Below are positions 1-8,091 of a stretch of DNA of 64,000 bases, one piece after another (position 1 is the first letter of the stretch; each line of letters begins with the position of its first letter). The position numbers were made by a program, and so were the translations under genes. The stretch is from positions 310,001 to 374,000 of the forward strand of contig CAVYXC010000004.1 in assembly GCA_963772515.1 (NCBI GenBank), read 5' to 3'. A model generated the notes under the pieces. That model had not been told where the DNA came from. It ran no database searches and saw only the letters and a program-made list of their open reading frames with translations. The stretch comes from JAFAHD01 sp963772515 (GTDB lineage Bacteria > Vulcanimicrobiota > Vulcanimicrobiia > Eremiobacterales > Eremiobacteraceae).

Positions 1-1
1 G

Positions 2-1414
2 CCAAGCGGAACGGCGGCGATCTACTTCGATGATATCGAGAAATTCGGCATCTGGCCGGACACCTACGAATGGGTCTACGAGCGCGGCTGGCTCGAGAAG
101 CTGTTCACGCGCATCGAGGCCTCGCGGCGCATCCAGACGCAGACGTTTGGCAGCTTTCACCGCCGCAACGCAAGTCGCGGCCTGGTGTACCTTCCCGCGA
201 CCTCGTATCCTGAGATGAACGAGTGGCTGCACGGCGGCACGTGGATGGATTTCTTGCTGCGCTATCCCGAGGCGAACTGGATGCACAAGCGCATGCAAGC
301 GGCGTCGCGGCGCTTTCATGCCTTGCCGCGCGCGCGGCAAACCGCTTCGATGCGCGAGGCGCTGCATCGCTCGCAGGCCAACGACGGATACTGGCACGGC
401 CTGTTCGGCGGCGTCTACCTGCCGTTCTTGCGCGCGTCCGTCTTCAAGAATCTCGCGTCGCTTGACGAGCAGCTCGACGCGTTCGCGCCGCGCCCGGCCT
501 CCGAACAGTCTGATGTCGACCTCGACGGGCGCGAAGAGATCGCGCTGCGCGCCGGCCGCTTCTTCGCGGCGATCCGGCCGTCTGAGGGCGGCCGGCTATG
601 CGAGCTCACGGATTATCCGCTGCAGCACAACTTCGCCGACGTACTGGCGCGTCGCGAGGAGGACTACTACGAGGTCATCCGCTCGGGCGGCAGCGCGCAT
701 CCCGAGCGCCGGCACATGCCCGGCATCGCGTCGATCCACGATCGGGTGGCGTTCAAAGTCGCGATCGATCCTGAGGACTTGGTGCCGGATGCCGCGCCGC
801 GCGGGCTCTTCGTCGACTCGTGGCGTGGAGCGGTGATCGAGTATGGTGGCGCGCCGGTAGACGATGAAGCCGCGGCGTTATGCCGTGCGAAGCTCGACGG
901 CGCGGCGATCGAGAAGAGCGTGCGCATCGAAGCCGGCACGCTGACCGTTCGCTATCTGATCGCAGCGCAGCGCGCCATCACGGGCGTGCTGAGCGTGCAG
1001 CTCGACTTCGCGCTGCCCAGCGCCGCCGGCCCCAACGGCTCCTTTGTGGTATGGAGCGGTCGAATTCATTCGACCGCGCAGGACGAAGCCGAACGCGTGC
1101 CGGGCCTTTCCTCAATCCTGCAGCGCGCCGATGTCCGCGTGCTGATCCTTGACGATCCGGCCCTAGGCGGCCGTATCGATCTCACGATGCAGCCGCCGAG
1201 CGCAGCAGCGACGGCGCCGCTGGTGACGGTCTCGCGTTCCGAGTCAGGATTCGAGAAGATCACGCAAGCGGCTACGGTGACGCTCTCGTGGGAGGTATCG
1301 CTCGCAGCCGGCGAGCGCGCCGAACGGACGATCAGTCTTGGCTGCGCGACAACCAGATCATCAGACCGACCTCATGCGGATGCGCCAGCAGTTCGTGGAA
1401 CGGGTACATCCTGA
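2..1414 (+). CDS. GH57 4-alpha-glucanotransferase/alpha-amylase, C-terminal part (5' end outside window)
   Basis: Remodels alpha-1,4-glucans in the cytoplasm, the natural partner of the glycogen phosphorylase that faces it. The open frame runs in from the window edge, so the N-terminus and nucleophile are not visible; 470 residues remain. The GH57 block FDDIEKFGIWPDTYEW (visible residues 9-24) contains the acid/base Asp region, and what follows fits the DUF1925/DUF1926-type domains of 4-alpha-glucanotransferases. A palindromic repeat (1051-1076) lies in frame and is translated as WSGRIHSTA at visible residues 351-359. The last 83 nt overlap the 3' end of the convergent glgP. Family assignment is firm; exact substrate (glucanotransferase or amylase) is inferred. 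Confidence 0.85.
   Translation, partial: PSGTAAIYFDDIEKFGIWPDTYEWVYERGWLEKLFTRIEASRRIQTQTFGSFHRRNASRGLVYLPATSYPEMNEWLHGGTWMDFLLRYPEANWMHKRMQAASRRFHALPRARQTASMREALHRSQANDGYWHGLFGGVYLPFLRASVFKNLASLDEQLDAFAPRPASEQSDVDLDGREEIALRAGRFFAAIRPSEGGRLCELTDYPLQHNFADVLARREEDYYEVIRSGGSAHPERRHMPGIASIHDRVAFKVAIDPEDLVPDAAPRGLFVDSWRGAVIEYGGAPVDDEAAALCRAKLDGAAIEKSVRIEAGTLTVRYLIAAQRAITGVLSVQLDFALPSAAGPNGSFVVWSGRIHSTAQDEAERVPGLSSILQRADVRVLILDDPALGGRIDLTMQPPSAAATAPLVTVSRSESGFEKITQAATVTLSWEVSLAAGERAERTISLGCATTRSSDRPHADAPAVRGTGTS
1051..1076 (+). repeat. Palindromic repeat A, copy 1 (in frame inside the GH57 gene)
   Basis: Head ATGGAG, then arms CGGTCGAAT and ATTCGACCG around a TC centre. Read in the gene frame it gives WSGRIHSTA with no stop. 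Confidence 0.9.
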
Positions 1415-3869
1415 TCCGGTAGGTGACCAGCCCGCAGTGCTCTGGGCGCAGGTCTAACGTGAAGCGATGCTCCCCCGCGTTCAGCGCTCCGGCTTCGACG
1501 AACTGATACGAATGATCGCCGAACAAGCACTCCACGCGCAGATCCTGCGGCGCGAGGCCGTTGAGCTTGACGGCCATCTCGATGCGCGCGTGGCTGCCGA
1601 ACGAGACGCTATGCGGCGGCTCGTCGAGCAGGCGCATCCCGACGCCCTCCCATTTGGCACGCACGTTCGCCTTCCACGCGGCGAGCTGCACCGCCGCCGC
1701 AGCGCCGCCGGCGGTGAGTTTGCGCCCGTGCTCGGACGCGCGCTGATAGAACTTCTCGGTATACTCGGCGACCATGCGCGATGCGGAAAAGCGCGGCAGC
1801 AGCGTGCGCATCGAGCGCTTGGATTTCTCCACCCAGCGTTTGGAATAGCCAAGCGCGTGGCGTTCGTAGTAGAGCGGCAGCACCTCGTGTTCGATGATGT
1901 CGTAGAGGTTCGCGGCCTCTTCGCGGTCGCGCCGCTCCGTGTCGGCGTTGACCGGGTACGGCCGGATGCCCCAGCCGTTGTGGCCGTCGTAGCCCTCGCC
2001 CCACCAGCCGTCGAGCACGCTCAGGTTGAGCACCGCGTTGATGCCGGCTTTTTGTCCTGACGTGCCGCTCGCTTCCAGCGGATAGCGCGGCGTGTTGAGC
2101 CACACGTCGACGCCCGATACCATGTGGCGCGCGAGACCGAGATCGTAGCCTTCGACCAGAAGAATGCGCCCGTCGAACTGCGGCTCGCGCGAGGCCTCGA
2201 ACAGTTTGCGGATCATGTCTTGGCCTGGCATATCCGCCGGGTGGGCCTTGCCTGCGAAGACGAAGACGACGGGCCGCTCCGGGTCGTTGACGATGCGCGC
2301 GAAGCGCTCGGGATCGGTGAGCAGCAGCGTCGCGCGCTTGTAGGTCGCGAAGCGGCGTGCGAAACCGACGAGCAGCACGTTCGGATCGTCGGGATTGAGC
2401 AGGCGCAGCGTGCGCTCGATCTGCGTCTCGAACACGCCGTTGCGGCGGAACTGCGTGGTGAGCCGGTTGCGCAATTCGGTGATGAGATTTGCTTTGATCT
2501 GCTGGCGCACGCTCCAGAAGAGCTGGTCGGGGATGGTGTCGAGGCGATACCAGAATTCGGGATCTTTTTGCGCCCCGCGCCACTCGGCGCCGAGCGTCGT
2601 GTCGAACAGATTGACCCACTCGCGCGCGAGAAACGTGCTGACGTGCACGCCGTTGGTGACGTACGACAATGGGCTCTCATCGGGCGGCAACTGCGGCCAC
2701 ATCGGGGCGAGCAGCTCGGCGGACACGTCGCGATGGATGCGGCTCACCCCATTGTCGTAGCGCGAGCCGCGGATGGCGAGCGCGGTCTGATTAAATCCGC
2801 CCGGTTCGCCCGGTTTGAGGCCCAGCTGCGCGAGGTCGTTCACCCCTAAGCGCATCTCTTTGGCGAGATCCCCCAGATAGTGGTCGATCATCTCGATGCT
2901 GAAGACGTCGTGGCCGGCCGGCACGGGCGTGTGCGTCGTGAAGACCGTCGCCGACGCCACGGCCTCGAGCGCGCTCGGAAGGTCAAGGCCCGACGCGACG
3001 AACTCGCGGCAGCGCTCGAGGATCGAAAATGCGGCGTGGCCTTCGTTGATGTGCCAGACCGTCGGCTCTAAGCCAAGCGCTCGCAGAGCGCGCACGCCGC
3101 CGATGCCCAACACGATCTCCTGCTTGATGCGCGTCTCCATGTCGCCGCCGTACAATTGATAGGTGATGCGCCGGTCGGCCTCGGCGTTCTCGTGCACGTC
3201 GCTGTCGAGCAGGATGAGCCGCACGCGCCCCGCCTCCGCCAGCCATGGCCGAAGCATGACCTCGCGCTGGCCGATGTTGACGCGCACGCGTATCTCCTCG
3301 CCGGCGGCGTTGCGCGCGAGCGAGACGGGAAGGTCGGCGACATCCGACGGCATGTAGGAGGCGTGCTGATTGCCGTCGCCGTCGATCGTCTGCTGGAAAT
3401 AGCCTTGGCGATATAGCAGTCCGACGGCGACGAACGGCAGCCCCATGTCGCTTGCGGCCTTGCAATGATCGGCCGCCAAGATGCCGAGGCCGCCGGAGTA
3501 TATCTGGAAGCTCTCGTGAAAACCGAACTCAGCGGAGAAATACGCGACCAGGTCGTGCGCGGACAACGTCGCGCCGTTGACGCGCGGCGTCTCGCGCAAG
3601 TACGTGTCGAAGCGCGAGACCGCCCGGTCGTACGAGTCGAGGTAGACGGGATCTTCAGCGGCCTGCTGCAGGCGGCGCTCTTCGACGCGGCGCAGGAAGA
3701 CCTTGGGATTGTGACCGACCTGCTCCCACAGTGCGGTGTTCAGCCGCGCGAAGAGCGAGCGCGTCGTCCGGTCCCAGCTGAAGCGCAAATTGTGCGCGAG
3801 TTCGCCGAGGCGCGACAGACGCTCCGGGATCTTGGGCTGGATCTCGATCGTGAACTCAGTGGCGGCCAT
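1332..3869 (-). CDS. glgP: Alpha-glucan (glycogen) phosphorylase
   Basis: Phosphorolyses glycogen or maltodextrin to glucose-1-phosphate with PLP. About 845 residues, the length of the short bacterial TIGR02094 type. The N-terminal block has SAEFGFHESFQIYSGGLGILA, cut here as SAEFGFHESFQ then YSGGLGILAADH; the middle has NEGHAAF and TTHTPVPAGHD; the C-terminal half has FARRFATYKRA and EASGTSGQKAGINAVLNLS, whose Lys (about residue 607) is the PLP Lys. A GTG at 3878 is an alternative start; ATG 3869 gives the usual MAATEF-type N-terminus. It is divergent from the Rid gene and convergent with, and overlapping, the GH57 gene, so the two glycogen enzymes are neighbours on opposite strands. Confidence 0.95.
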   Translation of the reverse strand: MAATEFTIEIQPKIPERLSRLGELAHNLRFSWDRTTRSLFARLNTALWEQVGHNPKVFLRRVEERRLQQAAEDPVYLDSYDRAVSRFDTYLRETPRVNGATLSAHDLVAYFSAEFGFHESFQIYSGGLGILAADHCKAASDMGLPFVAVGLLYRQGYFQQTIDGDGNQHASYMPSDVADLPVSLARNAAGEEIRVRVNIGQREVMLRPWLAEAGRVRLILLDSDVHENAEADRRITYQLYGGDMETRIKQEIVLGIGGVRALRALGLEPTVWHINEGHAAFSILERCREFVASGLDLPSALEAVASATVFTTHTPVPAGHDVFSIEMIDHYLGDLAKEMRLGVNDLAQLGLKPGEPGGFNQTALAIRGSRYDNGVSRIHRDVSAELLAPMWPQLPPDESPLSYVTNGVHVSTFLAREWVNLFDTTLGAEWRGAQKDPEFWYRLDTIPDQLFWSVRQQIKANLITELRNRLTTQFRRNGVFETQIERTLRLLNPDDPNVLLVGFARRFATYKRATLLLTDPERFARIVNDPERPVVFVFAGKAHPADMPGQDMIRKLFEASREPQFDGRILLVEGYDLGLARHMVSGVDVWLNTPRYPLEASGTSGQKAGINAVLNLSVLDGWWGEGYDGHNGWGIRPYPVNADTERRDREEAANLYDIIEHEVLPLYYERHALGYSKRWVEKSKRSMRTLLPRFSASRMVAEYTEKFYQRASEHGRKLTAGGAAAAVQLAAWKANVRAKWEGVGMRLLDEPPHSVSFGSHARIEMAVKLNGLAPQDLRVECLFGDHSYQFVEAGALNAGEHRFTLDLRPEHCGLVTYRIRMYPFHELLAHPHEVGLMIWLSRSQD

Positions 3870-3938
3870 ACTGAACACGTTCTTTTGAACGCGCGAGCGC
3901 GCGCCCTTCGCGTTGCATCCTTAATATAAGGAGGATCG

Positions 3939-4328
3939 ATGGAGCGCCTTCACATCACAAGCGGCTCTCCCTGGGAGGGTCGCGTCGGCTACGCCCGGGC
4001 CGTGCGAGCGGGCGCCCACGTGTTTGTGTCGGGCACCACCGGTACCGACGCCAGCGGTTTGGTCGTCGCGCCCGACCCCTACGCGCAAGCGGTGGCGGCG
4101 CTTGCTCGCATCGTACGAGCGCTGGGAGAGGCGGGAGCCCGGCCCGCTGACGTCGTGCGCACGCGCATCTACGTCACAGATATCGCTGCGCAATGGGAAG
4201 CGGTCGCACGAGCGCATGCCGAGGTGTTCGCAGATGTGCGGCCTGCGTCCACGATGGTCGAGGTCAGGCGCCTGATCACGCCCGACGTGCTCGTCGAGAT
4301 AGAAGCCGACGCTATCCTCGGGGGATGA
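3939..4328 (+). CDS. RidA/YjgF family protein
   Basis: 129-residue Rid protein. RidA proper hydrolyses reactive enamine/imine intermediates made by PLP enzymes; other Rid subfamilies have different or unknown jobs. The fold is indicated by the start GRVGYARAVRAG, the central VRTRIYVTDI and the end TPDVLVEIEADAIL. The canonical Rid Arg position (P-x-R) reads PAST here, so it may belong to a non-RidA subfamily. A perfect Shine-Dalgarno AAGGAGG (3928-3934) sits 4 nt before the ATG. It begins a short + strand run with the membrane protein and thioesterase that follow. Confidence 0.85.
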   Translation: MERLHITSGSPWEGRVGYARAVRAGAHVFVSGTTGTDASGLVVAPDPYAQAVAALARIVRALGEAGARPADVVRTRIYVTDIAAQWEAVARAHAEVFADVRPASTMVEVRRLITPDVLVEIEADAILGG

Positions 4329-4359
4329 ATGTCCCGCCGGGTCGAGGAAGTAGCCGCCC

Positions 4360-4713
4360 GTGAGGACCGCGATTCTGTGGCTTACCGCCCTCTCTATCGT
4401 GTTGGGCTTCATCACCGCGTATGCGGCCTTGCACGGCGCGGGCGACGTGCTGGTCTACGTCCTGCTGTTCATGTTCGGCGGACTGCTGGGGTATATCGGT
4501 CCGGAAGCGCCATGGCGCTGGGCGCTGGTGCTGGGGATCTGGGTGCCCATCGCCGAGATCGTCTACCGCATGTCGCTGCCGTTCGGCGCGCCGTCTCCCG
4601 TCCAGCTGCTGCAGCCTCTGGCTGCGTTGATCCCCGCATTTCTCGGCGTCTACGCAGGGGTGCTCGTGCGGCGCTGGCTGCCGCCCCCTGAGCCGCCGCC
4701 GGAGCTCGAATGA
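4360..4713 (+). CDS. Small integral membrane protein, unknown function
   Basis: 117 residues with four predicted membrane spans (about residues 4-24, 31-50, 54-74 and 84-108) separated by very short loops and ending in a Pro/Glu-rich cytoplasmic tail. No family recognised. GTG start preceded by GAGGA at about 4344. The stop overlaps the ATG of the thioesterase gene (ATGA), so the two are probably translationally coupled. Confidence 0.65.
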   Translation: MRTAILWLTALSIVLGFITAYAALHGAGDVLVYVLLFMFGGLLGYIGPEAPWRWALVLGIWVPIAEIVYRMSLPFGAPSPVQLLQPLAALIPAFLGVYAGVLVRRWLPPPEPPPELE

Positions 4714-5168
4714 ACGCCGACCTCACGCGCTTCAAGTTCATCCGCCCGATCAAGGTCGTCTTCCGCGACATCGACGGTCTGCGCCACGTCAATCACGCGG
4801 TGTATCTGACCTACTGCGAGACCGCGCGCAACGAGTATTGGATGCAGGTGTGCGAGCTGCGGGGCATCGAGGATTTCGATTTCGTGCTTGCGGAGCTGAC
4901 GGTGCGCTATCACGCCGCCGCCAAACTCGGCGACGAGCTGCTCGTCGGCTGCCGCGTCACCGACCTGCGCCGCTCGTCGTTCCTGATGGAGCTGCAGATC
5001 GTGGATGCGAACTCGCATGCGTTGGTCGCCGAGGTCAATTCCGTCCAGGTCATGTACGATTTCGCTGCGGAGCGCTCGATCCCGATCTCCGACCTGCGTC
5101 GCGCGCAAGTCGAAGCGTTCGAAGGCAAGACGCTCACGACCGCCCCTAAACGCGCTACCAGAACGTAA
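4710..5168 (+). CDS. Acyl-CoA thioesterase, hotdog fold (4-hydroxybenzoyl-CoA thioesterase-like)
   Basis: 152 residues. The N-terminal block FRDIDGLRHVNHAVYLTYCE matches the hotdog thioesterase signature in which an Asp (D20 or D22) is catalytic and HVN begins the long helix; EMNEY-like ETARNEYW follows. Expected to hydrolyse an acyl- or aroyl-CoA in the cytoplasm; the substrate cannot be told. Starts by 4-nt overlap with the upstream membrane protein and ends 3 nt before the convergent ABC permease gene. Confidence 0.8.
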   Translation: MNADLTRFKFIRPIKVVFRDIDGLRHVNHAVYLTYCETARNEYWMQVCELRGIEDFDFVLAELTVRYHAAAKLGDELLVGCRVTDLRRSSFLMELQIVDANSHALVAEVNSVQVMYDFAAERSIPISDLRRAQVEAFEGKTLTTAPKRATRT

Positions 5169-5171
5169 CGC

Positions 5172-5936
5172 CTACACGCGTAGGTTCACGCCCTTTTTCA
5201 CCATGAGATACGCGATGATGAACGCGATCACCGCAAGCGTCGTGACGACGGCGGCGTCGATCCATGGCGCTATGTCCGACTGGCCGATGTAGCCGAAGCG
5301 CAAGCCGTCGACCATATACAGCATCGGATTGAACAGCGACACGTGCTGCACGAGCGGCGGCAGGACGTGGATGCTCGAGAAGACGCCGCCGACGTAGGTC
5401 AGCGGGGTGATGAAAAACGTCGTGACGATCGCCAAGTTGTCGAACGTCTTGGCGAGCAGCGCGCCGATCATGCCGACCGACGAGAACAGCAGCGCCGTGA
5501 AGAACATGAAGTACGCCAGCGCCCAACCATTGCGCGGCTCGAGATGCACGACCAACAGTCCCAGCACCATGATCAACGCGCCGATGACGACGCCGCGCAA
5601 GATGCTGCCGGTCAAGTAGCCGAGCAGCAGCTCGAGATCGGAAATGGGCGCGATGAGCAGCTCTTGGATTGAGAGCTGGAAGCGCTGCTGGAACAAAGAC
5701 GACGCGGCTTCGTCGTAGCTCGACGAGATGACGTTGAGCATGACCAGGCCGGGAAGCAGGAACTGCACGTACGGCACGCCGCCCATCTGGCGCATCGTGG
5801 AACTCAGCCCCACGCCGAAGATGAACAAGAAGAGCAGCGTGGTGATGATCGGTGGCCACACGACCTGGTTGATGGTCATCATCGTGCGCTTGAACTCGCG
5901 GCGCACCAGCGTCGCGAAGCCGATCCAGTTGCTCAC
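5172..5936 (-). CDS. ABC-2 type transporter permease
   Basis: 254 residues, six predicted membrane spans, typical of ABC-2 exporters for drugs, polysaccharide or lipids. Begins SNWIGFATLVRREFKRTM, contains the conserved central LLPGLVMLNVISSSYDEAASS segment (two pieces, about residues 75-97) and PLTYVGGVFSS (about 185). The GTG at 5936 overlaps the stop of the ATPase gene by 4 nt (GTGA), fixing the start although the frame stays open further upstream. Forms a two-gene exporter with the ATPase. Confidence 0.9.
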   Translation of the reverse strand: MSNWIGFATLVRREFKRTMMTINQVVWPPIITTLLFLFIFGVGLSSTMRQMGGVPYVQFLLPGLVMLNVISSSYDEAASSLFQQRFQLSIQELLIAPISDLELLLGYLTGSILRGVVIGALIMVLGLLVVHLEPRNGWALAYFMFFTALLFSSVGMIGALLAKTFDNLAIVTTFFITPLTYVGGVFSSIHVLPPLVQHVSLFNPMLYMVDGLRFGYIGQSDIAPWIDAAVVTTLAVIAFIIAYLMVKKGVNLRV

Positions 5937-6613
5937 GCCTCGGCGCCTTTGCCGACCAGCTCCAAGAATACGTCCTGCAAAGAGCCACGGCCATGCTTGG
6001 CGATCAACGTGTCCTTGTCTGCGAGCGCCGCGAGCTTGCCGCGGTTGATGATGCCGATGCGCGAGCACAGCATCTCGACCTCTTCGAGATAGTGCGAGGT
6101 CAAGAAGATGGTCATGCCGCTCGCATTGATGCGCCGCAAGAACTCCCACAGCTCGATGCGCAGCTCGACGTCCAAGCCGGCCGTCGGCTCGTCGAGGATG
6201 AGCAGCCGCGGCTGGTGCACGAGCGCGCGCGCGAGCGCGAGGCGCCGCTTGAAGCCGCCGGAAAGCTGCAGATACGTCGAGTTGCGCCGGTCGCTGAGCT
6301 CGAATTGCGCCATGAGCTCTTCGGCGCGCGGTTTGGCCTGCGAGGGCCGGATGCCGTAATAGCCGGCCTGATAGATGAGGATCTCTTGGACCGTCAGATA
6401 GCGGTCGAAGTTGAACTCCTGCGGCGAAAGCCCGATGTACGAGCGCGTCAGGCGGAACTGCTTGACGGCGTCGGCGCCGAACACGCTGATGGAGCCGGAT
6501 TGGAACGTCGCGAGGCCGACGATCGCGTTGATGGTCGTCGTCTTGCCAGCACCATTGGGCCCGAGAAAGCCGAAGAACTCACCGGGCGCGACCTCGAACG
6601 AGAGGTTGTCCAC
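5933..6613 (-). CDS. ABC-2 exporter ATP-binding protein (start region disturbed by a repeat)
   Basis: ATPase partner of the downstream permease. Walker A GPNGAGKTTT (about residue 19), signature LSGGFKRRLALARAL, Walker B LLILDEPTAGLD, H-loop TSHYLEEVE. The first usable start codon is the GTG at 6613, but the frame upstream still reads like the missing first beta strand (SAVRVSNLVKRYGNVVAV, 6614-6664) and continues open through palindromic repeat copy 2 to 6752 without ATG, GTG or TTG. Either an unusual start is used or the repeat replaced the original start. It lies just downstream of the DUF59 gene on the same strand. Confidence 0.85.
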   Translation of the reverse strand: MDNLSFEVAPGEFFGFLGPNGAGKTTTINAIVGLATFQSGSISVFGADAVKQFRLTRSYIGLSPQEFNFDRYLTVQEILIYQAGYYGIRPSQAKPRAEELMAQFELSDRRNSTYLQLSGGFKRRLALARALVHQPRLLILDEPTAGLDVELRIELWEFLRRINASGMTIFLTSHYLEEVEMLCSRIGIINRGKLAALADKDTLIAKHGRGSLQDVFLELVGKGAEA

Positions 6614-6681
6614 CGCGACGACGTTTCCGTACCGCTTGACGAGGTTGCTGACACGAACGGCGCTGTCGCGGTCGCCCTCGA

Positions 6682-6707
6682 ATGGAGCGGTCGAGTTTAC
6701 TCGACCG
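6682..6707 (+). repeat. Palindromic repeat A, copy 2 (stem with compensating change)
   Basis: Head ATGGAG, arms CGGTCGAGT and ACTCGACCG around TT. Compared with the consensus, A-T at the second pair from the loop is changed to G-C on both sides, keeping the stem. Sits between the DUF59 stop and the ABC ATPase N-terminus. Confidence 0.9.
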
Positions 6708-6717
6708 TCCGCGTGGC

Positions 6718-7155
6718 TCAGTAGTAGAACCCCATTTGCAATTTCACTTCGTCACTGGCCATCGTCCGCGGATCCCACGGCGGCGAGAAGGTCAGATCGA
6801 CGTCGCACTCCGACACGCCTGGAATCGCCATCACCGCCTGGTGCACTGCGTTGACGAACATCGGACCGACCGGACAGGCGGGCGTGGTGAGCGTCATGGT
6901 GACTTTCACCTTCGAACCATCGACCGCGACGGCGTAGAGCAGTCCGAGGCTGACCATATCGAGCCCGATCTCCGGGTCGACGACGCTGCGCAGCGCCTCG
7001 CGCACGATCTCCTCGGTGACCGGATATTCCGCAGCGGCCGCTGGAGCGGTCGAACTCGCAGCGGCCTCTGGAGCGGTCGAACTCGCAGCGGCCTCTGGAG
7101 CGGTCGAATTTATTCGACCGTCGGTCGCTGCGGCAGTAGTCTCTTCGTTAGTCAT
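6718..7155 (-). CDS. MIP18/DUF59 family protein (SufT/PaaD-like Fe-S assembly factor) with repeat-derived N-terminus
   Basis: 145 residues. The C-terminal 100 residues are the DUF59 domain: VVDPEIGLDMVSLGLLY, then LTTPACPVGPMF with the conserved Cys, ending SPPWDPRTMASDE. Such proteins help Fe-S cluster insertion. The first about 45 residues are low complexity and are made by repeat A: one full copy read as GRINSTAP followed by two in-frame 27-nt half-copies each coding EAAASSTAP. Gene lies upstream of and co-directional with the ABC exporter; divergent from mqnD. The domain call is firm, the specific role inferred. Confidence 0.85.
   Translation of the reverse strand: MTNEETTAAATDGRINSTAPEAAASSTAPEAAASSTAPAAAAEYPVTEEIVREALRSVVDPEIGLDMVSLGLLYAVAVDGSKVKVTMTLTTPACPVGPMFVNAVHQAVMAIPGVSECDVDLTFSPPWDPRTMASDEVKLQMGFYY
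7043..7096 (+). repeat. Two tandem 27-nt units derived from repeat A
   Basis: Units 7043-7069 and 7070-7096 are identical, each GGAGCGGTCGAA followed by CTCGCAGCGGCCTCT. The first 12 nt are the left half of repeat A. Period 27 keeps the DUF59 reading frame. Confidence 0.9.
7097..7120 (+). repeat. Palindromic repeat A, copy 3 (in frame inside DUF59 gene)
   Basis: GGAG head, arms CGGTCGAAT and ATTCGACCG around TT; preceded by CT instead of AT. Directly follows the two half-copies. Confidence 0.9.
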
Positions 7156-7217
7156 GAGTCATGGGCTTAGGTGTTTAGGGACGGGGAAGGCATGGTCCTG
7201 CGCGAAGACGACGCGCG

Positions 7218-8057
7218 ATGCTGACCAAGACGCTGACGCTCGGCCATTCGCCAGACTCGGACGACGCATTCATGTTCTACGGCTTGGCGGCGGGCAAGGT
7301 CGGGGACGGTGCGCTCGCATACGAGCACATCCTCAAAGATATCCAGACGCTCAACGAGTGGGCGCGCGAAGGCCGTCTTGACACAACCGCGATCTCCGTG
7401 CACGCGTACGCCTATGTCGCGGACAAGTACGCGATCCTCAATCACGGCGCGTCGATGGGCGAGCGCGACTACGGCCCGATGGTGGTGGCGCGGGAGCCGG
7501 TAGCGATCGATGCGCTGCGCGGCGCGACCATCGCCGTGCCCGGCCTCATGACCAGCGCGTACCTCGCACTGCGTCTGTGCGTCGGCGACTTCACGCCCGC
7601 GGTCATGCCCTTCGACCAGATCATGGAGGCCGTCGAGGCCGGCGAAGCGCGCTATGGCCTGCTCATCCACGAGGGTCAGCTCACCCACGAACAGCACGGG
7701 CTGCGCTCGATCGTCAATCTCGGCACGTGGTGGTTCGAGCAGACGGGGCTGCCGCTGCCGCTCGGCGTCAACACGATCAAGCGCTCGCTGCCCGACGACG
7801 TGAAAAAGCGCGCGTCGCGCGAGCTCAAAGCGAGCATCGAGTATGGCCTGGCGCATCGAGAAGAAGCCTTGGCCTGGGCGCTGCGTTACGCGCGCGGCAT
7901 GGAGACCAAGACGGCCGACACGTTCGTCGGCATGTACGTCAATCGGCGCACGGTCGATCTGGGCGAAGACGGCCGCGCCAGCATCCGGTTGTTCTTAGAA
8001 CGCGGCGCACAACAGGGTATCATCCCTGCGCTCCCCGAGGTCGACTTCGTAGCATAG
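7218..8057 (+). CDS. mqnD: 1,4-dihydroxy-6-naphthoate synthase (futalosine menaquinone pathway)
   Basis: Makes 1,4-dihydroxy-6-naphthoate from cyclic dehypoxanthine futalosine, a late step of the futalosine route to menaquinone. 279 residues with a periplasmic-binding-protein-like fold but no signal peptide. LGHSPDSDDAFMFYGLA near the N-terminus corresponds to the MqnD substrate loop; GLLIHEGQLTHE (about residue 154) carries the catalytic His and LPLPLGVNTIKRSL follows it. No other menaquinone gene is in the window. Divergent from the DUF59 gene with 62 nt between. The related MqnA is the main alternative, but the H-E-G-Q-L motif favours MqnD. Confidence 0.85.
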   Translation: MLTKTLTLGHSPDSDDAFMFYGLAAGKVGDGALAYEHILKDIQTLNEWAREGRLDTTAISVHAYAYVADKYAILNHGASMGERDYGPMVVAREPVAIDALRGATIAVPGLMTSAYLALRLCVGDFTPAVMPFDQIMEAVEAGEARYGLLIHEGQLTHEQHGLRSIVNLGTWWFEQTGLPLPLGVNTIKRSLPDDVKKRASRELKASIEYGLAHREEALAWALRYARGMETKTADTFVGMYVNRRTVDLGEDGRASIRLFLERGAQQGIIPALPEVDFVA

Positions 8058-8091
8058 GTCGCTCGCGGATCATCGTAGATCAGAGGTTCGC

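Noticed and set aside
4329..4691. A 120-codon frame starting just after the Rid gene
   Set aside because: Arg-rich shadow of the small membrane protein, whose frame has clean hydrophobic spans and proper coupling to the thioesterase.
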